From the NCBI GenBank assembly GCA_021784265.1, contig JAJXTA010000040.1:1-10768 (forward strand): a stretch of DNA of 10,768 nt, read 5' to 3'. Of this stretch, positions 4,677 to 10,768 are shown piece by piece (within the stretch, counting starts at the first letter, position 1; the number at the start of each line of letters is the position of its first letter). The notes beneath the pieces were generated by a model. It worked only from the letters and a program-made list of their open reading frames with translations, searched no databases and was not told the origin of the DNA. This DNA is from a bacterium. GTDB lineage: Bacteria; Verrucomicrobiota; Verrucomicrobiia; Limisphaerales; J093. The translations under genes and the position numbers were made by a program.

Positions 4677-6386
4677 CTAGCTTAGACCGCTCGAGGCGGA
4701 GTTGAAGCGCGAGCGGAGCCGGCCAAAGGCCCGGCCGAGCCGGGTCCAAACCGGTCCTGGTGGCGCCTCCGCTGAGGCCGGGCTGGCGGCGTAGAGGCGG
4801 AAGTTGGACCGCAACTGCCGCTGACACCAGAGGGTTTGCAGGGCGCTGTTAGTGAGGCCCAGGGCCAACCAGGTGGCCAGCAGCTCGGGAAGACCAACCA
4901 CGCTGGGTCCGCCGCGGCGCCACGCGGTGGCGGCGATCAGCAAGACGTGGAGCAGGAGCAACAGGAGCCAAGGCAGGAAGACGATGCGGGCGACGGTGGT
5001 GCTCGTGGCCCGCGCGGCGTCTTTCCCGCGGAGGGCCGTCCACGTCCCGACGCAAGCCAGAGCGAGGGCATCGGCCGGCAGCATTGCGGCCGCGCCCAGA
5101 TAGAGCGTTGCCCACACCCCGCGCCGGCCAAACACGGCTCCGGGGGGTTCGCGGCAGGCCAAGCCATACGCCAACAAGGTAAGCAACCCCACCGCCAGGA
5201 TCGGGCCCCGGAACTGGCGCCGCAGGGCTTGGGCATGGCCTCGGAGCACCTCTGCGACGGCCAGCGGGGTGGCCAGCAACACCTCCAGGCCGCCCCCCTG
5301 CCACGTCGCGACCACCGCGTTGCTGGCTTCGGCGGCCACGCCGAACTTCAGGCGCAGATGCAGGACCGCGAGCAACGCGGTGGCCACCAGGAGCGTCCCG
5401 GTCGGATCGCCCGCCCCCCCGGCGGCGACCGGGGCGAAGAGCAAGGTCGCCAGCCCAATGCTCACCCAGGGCCAGAACACACGGCCCCGGCGCCGCACCA
5501 CCAACCAGGCGACTGCGTTTTGCTCCAGGAGAACGGCTCGGAGCCGGGCCCGCCGGGCGGGACCGCCTTGGCGCCAACGTTCCCACCGGGCACGCCAGGG
5601 ACGGGCGCGTCCCGCGGCGGGGCGATCCTGCCAGGCGCGCGGCAGCCGCCAGGCGGCCAGCCCGAGCAGGCCCCAGCCCAGGAGGTGGTTCAGGAGCAAG
5701 GCCACCCCGGGCCGGGCGACGCCGTACCTAGGCCCTGGCACCGAGGTGAGCCCGCTCGTGGGCGCGCCCGCCTGCAAGAGCAAGGTCAGGGCGGCGGGAC
5801 AGCGGAGCAGCGGCGCGGCTTGGACCATGGCGGGGAGGATCAGCCAGAAGACCACGACGGCGAGCATCGCCCCTTGCTGGGCACGGCGTTGGTCGCGGGC
5901 GCAGACGGAGATCAGCAGGCCCAGCGCGGCGAAGAAGAACAGCGTGTTGAGCAGCAGGAGAACCAGTTGCCCGAAGTCGGCCCCACGGATGCCCCCGCCC
6001 AACAGCGGGATCGCCAAGCCAGGCACCGCCGCCACCAGCGCGCACCCCAGCCGCAGGCCGTGCGCCAGTAGCTTCCCCAACACGATATCGAACCCGCGGA
6101 GGTCGGTAAGGAAGAGAAACCCCAGCGTGCCCTCGCGCCGTTCGCGCGTCAGGCTGTCGGCCGTGGCCAGCGCCCCGGCGAACATGCAGAACAGGAGGGC
6201 CAAGGTCCCCAGGAGGCTGAAGACCGGCACCGCCGTCGCGGGCAGGCCGGCCCGCGCCGGTGCGGAGAGCAGTAAGAGGGCGCCGAACACCGCGCCCACC
6301 AGCGCCCCGCGGAGGCGCAGCCCGTACGTGCGGCCCTGGCGCGCGGCCACGCGCAACTCCCGTTCGGCGATGGGCAGAAACACCAT
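4677..6386 (-). CDS. ABC-2 type permease, second copy (two fused permease halves)
   Basis: This encodes 569 residues from the ATG at 6386-6384; the frame is open further upstream but only as antisense-like sequence within the preceding gene. The protein begins VFLPIAERELRVAARQGRTY, almost the same as its upstream paralogue. The signature ERREGTLGFLFLTDLRGFD (82-100) is the coupling-helix-like region of ABC-2 permeases of this type. A degenerate second copy at 366-386 (GLEVLLATPLAVAEVLRG) suggests that the protein is two permease halves in one chain. I count about twelve hydrophobic segments, with a basic loop (about 248-300, many Arg and Trp) between the halves. It lies 8 bases after its paralogue, so the two are surely co-transcribed and probably form one transporter. 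The substrate is unknown and no ATPase is encoded nearby. Confidence 0.85.
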   Translation of the reverse strand: MVFLPIAERELRVAARQGRTYGLRLRGALVGAVFGALLLLSAPARAGLPATAVPVFSLLGTLALLFCMFAGALATADSLTRERREGTLGFLFLTDLRGFDIVLGKLLAHGLRLGCALVAAVPGLAIPLLGGGIRGADFGQLVLLLLNTLFFFAALGLLISVCARDQRRAQQGAMLAVVVFWLILPAMVQAAPLLRCPAALTLLLQAGAPTSGLTSVPGPRYGVARPGVALLLNHLLGWGLLGLAAWRLPRAWQDRPAAGRARPWRARWERWRQGGPARRARLRAVLLEQNAVAWLVVRRRGRVFWPWVSIGLATLLFAPVAAGGAGDPTGTLLVATALLAVLHLRLKFGVAAEASNAVVATWQGGGLEVLLATPLAVAEVLRGHAQALRRQFRGPILAVGLLTLLAYGLACREPPGAVFGRRGVWATLYLGAAAMLPADALALACVGTWTALRGKDAARATSTTVARIVFLPWLLLLLLHVLLIAATAWRRGGPSVVGLPELLATWLALGLTNSALQTLWCQRQLRSNFRLYAASPASAEAPPGPVWTRLGRAFGRLRSRFNSASSGLS

Positions 6387-6394
6387 GGGGAGCG

Positions 6395-8041
6395 TCAAGC
6401 GCCGCCGAAGCGCCGGAGCAGCCAACCGCCGACCGGGGAGGCAAAGCGCTCGGCGGCCACGCGGCGGAATTGGGTGCGCAGCCGGTGGCGGGCGTAGGCC
6501 ACCAGGCAGGCGTCGTTGACGCAGCTCAGGCCGAAGCCCAGCGCCAGCCAGTGACCGTCGGCCACGTGGAGGTTCCAGCGGCGGTCCAAGCCGAGGGCGG
6601 TGTAGAGGATTACCGGGATGAGGAAAACGATCCAGGGGATGACCAAGACCCGGACCAGGGTGCGAGCCGCCGCTTGGTTGGGGTGTTTGGCCGTGAGTGC
6701 CATCCAGGGACCCAACAAGGCGATCGTGTAGGCATCGGCCACCAGGGTGACCATCATGGCCGCGTAGGCGCTGATCAAGAGCGGGCGTTCCGCATAGAAG
6801 TCGCGGAGGGTCCAGAAGCACAACAGCACGTCCGCCAGCAGCACGACGAGGAGGGGGCCCCCGAACTGGCGGCCTAAGGCCCGGAGTTGGCCGCGCACGA
6901 TCTGGGCCGGACTCAACGGGGTCGAGAGGAGCAGTTCCAGGGCCGCGCTATGGCGGTCCTCGGCCAAGCGTTGGACCACGACCGCCCCGAGCCAGAACTT
7001 CAGCGACCCGTGCATGAGCACCACCAAGGTGGTGCTAGTGCTGGCCTCCTGGAGCAGGTCGCGCTGGTGAAAGTAGGACCAGAGCCACACGACCCCGAAC
7101 ACGCCCAGGGAGGTCCAGACGTACGCCGGTTTGAGCCGGTCGCGCGCCGCCAGCCAGAAGAACGGGTTCACCGCCAGCAGCCGCCGCCGGAAGGAGGCGC
7201 GTTCGGCGGCATCGCCATAGCTCCACAACTGCCAGCGCGCCCGCCAGCGGGCTCGCCACGGTGTTGTGGGTTTGTCGCGCCAGACGCGCCGCACCAGGAC
7301 ACTGGCGAGGATGAGGAAGACCCAGGCCAAGCCGTGGCTGTAGGCCAGGGAAATCCAAAAACCTCCGCGGGCGACGGGCGTGAACATCTGCACCCCCACC
7401 AACCAGAGGCCGTAGCCGGGACTCGGGTAAAACATGGCCGCCACGGGGCGGGGCAACCCGTGGAACTCCGCCCAGCAGAGGGCGGCGATGGGGACGCCCC
7501 CGGCCAGCCCGAGCAGGAACACCAGCGTGGCCATCGCCGCCCGCCGCCCCCGCTGTGAGACCGTCGAGAAGAACATCCCCGCGGTCAGCGACAGCAGCAG
7601 GGTATTGAGCAGGACCAGCACCATGCTCCAGAATTGGCGGGCTGACACCCCGCCGAACATCAGACTCACGCCCAGCACGGGCACCACCGCCAGCAGCCCA
7701 TACACCGAGCTGAGTGAGCCGGCCCCCAACTTGCCCAGCACCACGTCGTACCCTTTGAGGTCGGTGAGGAAGAGCAAACCGAGGGTCCCCTCCCGCTTCT
7801 CCTCGCTGATGGAATCGGCCGTGAGGCGGACGCCCGCCAGCAGGCAAGAGAGGAAGCTCAGCCCCGCCAAGGCGGTGAACACGATCTTGCCGAGGTCATG
7901 CGGCGCGAGGCGGCGGGTGACTAAATAGAAGTAAACCCCGATCAGCATGGCCCCCAAGGCCGAGCTCACGCGGGCCCAGTAGGTGCCCCGTCGTCGCGCC
8001 GCCACGCGCAGCTCGCGTTCGACGATGGGGAGGAAGATCAT
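6395..8041 (-). CDS. ABC-2 type permease, first copy (two fused permease halves)
   Basis: This encodes 548 residues from the ATG at 8041-8039. It starts IFLPIVERELRVAARRRGTY, a conserved N-terminal amphipathic segment, then has a first membrane helix at about 26-43. EEKREGTLGLLFLTDLKGYD (80-99) is the hallmark cytoplasmic element. Further hydrophobic segments lie at about 52-72, 110-130, 138-160, 168-190 and 232-252, followed by a basic central loop at 250-305. The second half has EDRHSAALELLLSTPLSPAQ (361-380) plus IVRGQL, parallel to the first hallmark, then helices at about 396-412, 424-446, 465-483 and 496-516. It is followed 8 bases later by its paralogue and preceded, with a single base between stop and start, by the Tudor-like gene, which indicates translational coupling. 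Family members work with an ABC ATPase in export or surface assembly. The partner must lie elsewhere. Confidence 0.87.
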   Translation of the reverse strand: MIFLPIVERELRVAARRRGTYWARVSSALGAMLIGVYFYLVTRRLAPHDLGKIVFTALAGLSFLSCLLAGVRLTADSISEEKREGTLGLLFLTDLKGYDVVLGKLGAGSLSSVYGLLAVVPVLGVSLMFGGVSARQFWSMVLVLLNTLLLSLTAGMFFSTVSQRGRRAAMATLVFLLGLAGGVPIAALCWAEFHGLPRPVAAMFYPSPGYGLWLVGVQMFTPVARGGFWISLAYSHGLAWVFLILASVLVRRVWRDKPTTPWRARWRARWQLWSYGDAAERASFRRRLLAVNPFFWLAARDRLKPAYVWTSLGVFGVVWLWSYFHQRDLLQEASTSTTLVVLMHGSLKFWLGAVVVQRLAEDRHSAALELLLSTPLSPAQIVRGQLRALGRQFGGPLLVVLLADVLLCFWTLRDFYAERPLLISAYAAMMVTLVADAYTIALLGPWMALTAKHPNQAAARTLVRVLVIPWIVFLIPVILYTALGLDRRWNLHVADGHWLALGFGLSCVNDACLVAYARHRLRTQFRRVAAERFASPVGGWLLRRFGGA

Positions 8042-8042
8042 G

Positions 8043-8573
8043 TCAGAACTGGCTCTCCTTCTCCTTGAACAAGAGGTTGAAGGTGGTCATCGAGCCGTAG
8101 CAGCGGGTGAGGTACTGTTGCAGTTCGATCTTCTCGGCCTCGCTTAACTGCGGATGGCCGTTGAGCTTCTGCTCGAGCACGCGCAACTGGTTGCGCATCC
8201 CGACAATCTTGTGGAAGAAGACCTCCACTGGCACTTCTTTGGCCTGGAGGGTGGGGTCGGCGGGGTGGAGGACCATCCGGCCCCGGTGCCACCGCGACGC
8301 CAGCTCGCCGACGACCGCCTCCGGGTTCTCCCAGCCCATCCGCTTCAGCAGGGCCTCCGCGCTCTGGTCCAGCAACTGCGCCAGCGGGAGCGTGAGCCCA
8401 GCCAAGGCCGCTTGCGGTTCCGCCGGTGCTAATCCACTCGCCTCCGGGTCCAGCGTCCGGAGCCCCTCCCGAAACCGGACTTCCGCCGCGTGCGCGGTGA
8501 GCGCGTGGACCGTCCCCAGCCCGTACTGCGGATGCGTTACCTGTTGGCCGATGTGCAGTGCCTCGATCTTCAT
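8043..8573 (-). CDS. Conserved protein with N-terminal SH3/Tudor-like motif
   Basis: This encodes 176 residues from the ATG at 8573-8571. A GTG at 8600 is in frame but falls inside the predicted -10 box. Residues 8-40 (IGQQVTHPQYGLGTVHALTA, then AEVRFREGLRTLD) follow the pattern G-x-x-V-x-H-P-x-Y/F-G-x-G-T-V...V-x-F. Small SH3/Tudor-like barrels show this pattern, as at the C-terminus of UvrD/PcrA helicases, and CarD-like domains resemble it distantly. The rest is soluble and mostly helical, with RWHRGRMVLHPADPTLQAKE (94-113) and VPVEVFFHKIVGMRNQLRVL (114-133) probably conserved. I recall similar proteins in other Verrucomicrobiota but no function. It is the first gene of the permease operon, so it may be a regulator or assembly factor. 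RNA-polymerase or DNA binding is speculation. Confidence 0.75.
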   Translation of the reverse strand: MKIEALHIGQQVTHPQYGLGTVHALTAHAAEVRFREGLRTLDPEASGLAPAEPQAALAGLTLPLAQLLDQSAEALLKRMGWENPEAVVGELASRWHRGRMVLHPADPTLQAKEVPVEVFFHKIVGMRNQLRVLEQKLNGHPQLSEAEKIELQQYLTRCYGSMTTFNLLFKEKESQF

Positions 8574-8598
8574 GCCGTGTGAGCTTGGTTTCGGGACC

Positions 8599-8628
8599 AC
8601 TCTAGCCTGAGCGGGGGCGGGATTTCAA
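8599..8628 (-). promoter_or_regulatory. Promoter of the Tudor-like/permease operon
   Basis: On the minus strand TTGAAA (8628-8623, 5/6) and TAGAGT (8604-8599, 4/6) are 18 bases apart. Transcription would begin near 8592, about 19 bases before the ATG at 8573. That rules out the GTG at 8600 as the start. Confidence 0.5.
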
Positions 8629-8661
8629 GCCGGGCCGCGTCCGGGCGCGGGCTTTTCCCCA

Positions 8662-8690
8662 TTGCCGCCGCCGTGCCGGGCCACTAGCCT
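8662..8690 (+). promoter_or_regulatory. Weak promoter candidate for rph
   Basis: TTGCCG (8662-8667) and TAGCCT (8685-8690) are 17 bases apart, a poor consensus match. Transcription would start at about the ATG at 8697, giving a leaderless mRNA. That agrees with the absence of a Shine-Dalgarno site but is not proof. Confidence 0.25.
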
Positions 8691-8696
8691 TGCCGC

Positions 8697-9500
8697 ATGG
8701 AACCATCCCAATCCACGACGGGCGGCCCGACGCCGCCGGCTCGCGCCGCCGGCACGGCGGGGGCAGGGGGGCGCGCCGATGGCCGGCGGCCCGACGAGTT
8801 GCGCCCGGTCTGTTTCCGCAACGACATCGCTCCGCACGCCACCGGCTCGACCCTGATCGAGTGGGGCAACACCCGCGTCATCTGCGGGGTGACCATCGAG
8901 GACATTGTCCCGCGCTGGATGAAAGAGCAAGGTGTGCCGGGCGGCTGGGTCACCGCCGAATACGCGATGTTGCCGTATTCAACCCTCGACCGTCGTCCGC
9001 GGGACATCTCCCGGGGCAAACTCGATGGGCGCTCGCAAGAGATTCAACGGCTCATTGGGCGGGCGATGCGGGCGGCGGTTGATCTGGGCCGACTGGGCTC
9101 CCGCACGCTCTGGGTGGATTGCGACGTGCTGCAGGCCGACGGCGGGACCCGCACCGCCTCGATCACGGGCAGCTACGTCGCGCTCGCCCTGGCGATCCGC
9201 AAGCTCCTGGCCGCCAAGCGCCTCACCGAAAGTCCTCTCCTGCCCCCGGTCGCTGCGGTGAGCGTGGGCTTGGTCGCCGGACAGCCGTTATTGGACCTGA
9301 ACTACGTCGAGGACTCCGGCGCGGACGTGGATTTCAACCTGGTGATGACCGCGCGCGGGGAGTTCATCGAGGTGCAGGGGACGGGGGAGAAATCCACCTT
9401 CACCGATCGGCACTTGGCGCAGTTGCTGGCGCTGGGCCAGCAGGGCATCAAGGCGCTGGTCGCCGCCCAGCAAGCCGCGTTGGCAGAGCAACCCGCATAA
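8697..9500 (+). CDS. rph: Ribonuclease PH
   Basis: RNase PH is a phosphate-dependent 3'-to-5' exoribonuclease that trims tRNA precursors as a hexameric ring in the cytoplasm. The 267 residues contain the family core: GRADGRRPDELRPV (25-38), GNTRVICGVTIED (57-69), PGGWVTAEYAMLPYSTLDRR (81-100), and GKLDGRSQEIQRLIGRAMRA (107-126) with the phosphate-site arginine near 112. The core continues with CDVLQADGGTRTASITGSYV (142-161), including the GGTRT loop, and DLNYVEDSGADVDFN (200-214), which carries the metal-binding aspartates. All key residues appear present. The usual length is about 240, so this one has some 25 extra N-terminal residues (Ser/Thr/Pro/Ala/Gly-rich). They are unavoidable because no in-frame ATG lies nearer the conserved start. 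It heads a plus-strand cluster with a phosphatase gene and prmA. Confidence 0.97.
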   Translation: MEPSQSTTGGPTPPARAAGTAGAGGRADGRRPDELRPVCFRNDIAPHATGSTLIEWGNTRVICGVTIEDIVPRWMKEQGVPGGWVTAEYAMLPYSTLDRRPRDISRGKLDGRSQEIQRLIGRAMRAAVDLGRLGSRTLWVDCDVLQADGGTRTASITGSYVALALAIRKLLAAKRLTESPLLPPVAAVSVGLVAGQPLLDLNYVEDSGADVDFNLVMTARGEFIEVQGTGEKSTFTDRHLAQLLALGQQGIKALVAAQQAALAEQPA

Positions 9501-9551
9501 GCCCGGCCACGCCGTCGTTACCGACCGTTCCGGCGGCCTGACTTCTGTTCC

Positions 9552-10190
9552 ATGAGTGATTTGACCACACGATTAATCCTGGTGCGCCACGGCGAAGTCG
9601 AGACCCCCTATCTGCGGGTCTTTGGCGGCCGCATCGACATGGGCCTTTCAACCCGCGGACTCGAGCAGGCGCAACGACTGGCGGACTTCCTGGGCCGGGC
9701 GCGGCTGGACGCCCTCTATGTGAGCCCCATGCAGCGTGCCCAGCAGACCGCGCGCCCGCTGGCCCAGCGCAACGGTCATCCCACCGTTACCCTCTCCGAG
9801 CTGCGCGAGGTGGACTTTGGAGCTTGGACGGGGCTGACCTGGGACCAGGTGCGAGAGCAGTTTGGGATCAGCGCCTTCGACTGGTTGTTGGAGTTGGAGC
9901 GACGGGGCATTCCGGACGCGGAACCGGCCGAGGCACTGGGCGGTCGGGTCGAGGCGGTCTTGCAGCGCGTGCGCCGCGAGCACGCGGGCAAGACGGTGGC
10001 GTTGGTCTGCCATGGGGGTGTCATCCGCATGGCGCTGGCTCGGCTGTTGGCGTTGCCCCTCCCCGCGACGGCAGCGTTCGAGATCGACTATGCCAGCCTG
10101 ACCCTGCTCACGCTTCAGGGGCGCAAGGTCGAGCTGCAGCTCCTCAATTTCACCCCGTGGCGGGACCCGCTTTGCACGCTGGCGGCCTGA
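9552..10190 (+). CDS. Histidine phosphatase superfamily protein (phosphoglycerate mutase-like)
   Basis: This 212-residue protein shows the whole catalytic set of branch-1 histidine phosphatases. LVRHGE (10-15) has the phosphorylated His13, and R12 precedes it. SPMQRAQQTA (58-67) has the second arginine (R62), LREVDFGAWTG (84-94) has the probable proton donor E86, and VCHGGVIR (152-159) has the second His154. Members include cofactor-dependent phosphoglycerate mutase, alpha-ribazole phosphatase and many broad or unknown phosphatases. At this length, and with FGGRIDMGLSTRG after the RHG box, a phosphatase is more likely than a glycolytic mutase. Nothing nearby points to cobalamin synthesis. It starts 51 bases after rph, and its 3' end overlaps prmA, so co-expression is likely. 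The substrate is undetermined. Confidence 0.93.
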   Translation: MSDLTTRLILVRHGEVETPYLRVFGGRIDMGLSTRGLEQAQRLADFLGRARLDALYVSPMQRAQQTARPLAQRNGHPTVTLSELREVDFGAWTGLTWDQVREQFGISAFDWLLELERRGIPDAEPAEALGGRVEAVLQRVRREHAGKTVALVCHGGVIRMALARLLALPLPATAAFEIDYASLTLLTLQGRKVELQLLNFTPWRDPLCTLAA

Positions 10191-10768
10191 TCGAGATCGC
10201 GGTCACGACGCTCATCGAGGCGGAAGCCGAAGTGGCGGAGTTGGTCGAGCGCGTCTTGCGCCAAACACCGGTGCTCTACACCGATGAAGCAACGCTGGTC
10301 ACCCGGGTGAGCGTTTACCGCCGGCTGCCGGCCGGGCTCAGTGCCGCTGAACGCGGCGCCCTGGTGGCGGGGCTCCGACGTCTGCGCGCGCGGGGCTGCA
10401 CCGTCGGACCCACGCGGCTCCACACCCGGTGCTTGCCCCCGCGCGACTGGGCGGAATCCTGGAAGCGGCACTTTCGCCCGCTCACCGTGGGCTCGGCGCT
10501 GCTGATCAAGCCCAGTTGGAGTCGGCGGCGGCCTGCCCGCGGTCAGGTCGTGGTGGTCCTCGATCCCGGCTTGAGCTTCGGCACCGGCCAGCACCCCACC
10601 ACCCACTTTTGTTTGCGCCAACTTGTGGCTTGCCGCGCGGCGGGACGCGCGGCGTCGGTGCTGGATATCGGCACCGGCTCGGGCATTCTCGCGATTGCCG
10701 CCGTCAAGCTCGGTTACCAGCCGGTCGAGGCCTTCGATTTCGACCCTATTGCGGTGCGGGTGGCGCGG
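10157..10768 (+). CDS. prmA: Ribosomal protein L11 methyltransferase (cut by window end)
   Basis: An open frame runs to the window edge with 204 codons from a GTG at 10157. TTG at 10172 and CTG at 10187 are other possible starts, and no ATG is available. Any of the first two overlaps the phosphatase gene (34 or 19 bases), which implies translational coupling. The product is PrmA-like: a divergent N-terminal L11-recognition domain, then WAESWKRHF (98-106), LDPGLSFGTGQHPTT (135-149) and the SAM-binding motif VLDIGTGSGILAIAA (168-182). FDFDP (193-197) supplies the acidic residue that binds the SAM ribose. The known role is trimethylation of lysines and the N-terminus of L11 in the cytoplasm. The C-terminal third lies beyond the window. 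Confidence 0.93.
   Translation, partial: MAGPALHAGGLIEIAVTTLIEAEAEVAELVERVLRQTPVLYTDEATLVTRVSVYRRLPAGLSAAERGALVAGLRRLRARGCTVGPTRLHTRCLPPRDWAESWKRHFRPLTVGSALLIKPSWSRRRPARGQVVVVLDPGLSFGTGQHPTTHFCLRQLVACRAAGRAASVLDIGTGSGILAIAAVKLGYQPVEAFDFDPIAVRVAR

Noticed and set aside
4836..6519. Long plus-strand frames (411 and 416 codons) opposite the second permease
   Set aside because: They are rich in Gln, Gly, Pro, Arg and Ser with no folds or motifs, and are exactly antisense to a clearly recognisable permease. GC-rich codon usage keeps the opposite frames open.
6387..6821. N-terminal extension of the second permease frame beyond 6386
   Set aside because: The residues are Pro/Arg/His/Gly-rich, lie inside the first permease gene, and precede an ATG whose product aligns exactly with the paralogue's start.
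8043..8573. Calling the first gene of the permease operon CarD
   Set aside because: Only a short N-terminal motif is similar, and it fits UvrD-type Tudor barrels at least as well. The C-terminal part does not look like CarD.
1..10768. CRISPR arrays, tRNA or rRNA genes, insertion sequences
   Set aside because: I saw no regularly spaced repeats, no cloverleaf-like sequence with a T-arm consensus, no rRNA signature and no transposase-like frame.

Overview
The window is GC-rich bacterial chromosome (roughly two thirds G+C by eye) with compact genes and few clear Shine-Dalgarno sites. Protein character suggests Verrucomicrobiota, perhaps the Pedosphaera/Limisphaera side. The clues are a Tat-exported TIM-barrel protein, a pseudopilin-like protein ending in a DLWID...NW-type tail, a permease-prefix remnant, ABC-2 permeases with the EGTLG-LFLTDL-G motif, and the pair RNase PH and PrmA. 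This assignment is inference from sequence style, not from a marker gene.

Left part (1-2300): the 5' part of a secreted protein runs off the left edge on the minus strand. A pseudopilin-like membrane protein (798-1493, +) is read divergently from it, behind a good sigma70-type promoter. Next come a degraded piece of a permease-prefix-domain gene and a long imperfect hairpin. The hairpin lies just past the stop of an exported Dabb-domain protein (1787-2188, -).

Middle (2300-3530): this is a compact regulatory module. An XRE-family repressor-like gene (-) is divergent from an unrecognised 75-residue protein and an excisionase-like helix-turn-helix protein (+). The shared intergenic segment is strikingly AT-rich for this genome and carries two short inverted repeats beside a TTGACA promoter. 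A stable hairpin separates the two plus-strand genes. A GC-rich double inverted repeat separates the second from the convergent Tat-exported TIM-barrel protein (3533-4483, -).

Right-middle (4677-8573, -): this is a three-gene operon. It encodes a conserved protein with an N-terminal SH3/Tudor-like motif, followed by two paralogous ABC-2 permeases, each apparently an internal duplication of two permease halves. The spacings are 1 and 8 bases, and no ABC ATPase is present in the window. The operon is read from a promoter at about 8599-8628, divergently from the housekeeping cluster on its right.

Right end (8697-10768, +): RNase PH (rph), a histidine-phosphatase-superfamily enzyme and ribosomal protein L11 methyltransferase (prmA, cut by the window end) are close-packed and probably co-transcribed.

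No rRNA, tRNA, CRISPR array, insertion sequence or complete mobile element was seen. I found no clearly new multi-gene system. The best leads are the small regulator module at 2381-3478 and the ATPase-less double-permease operon.
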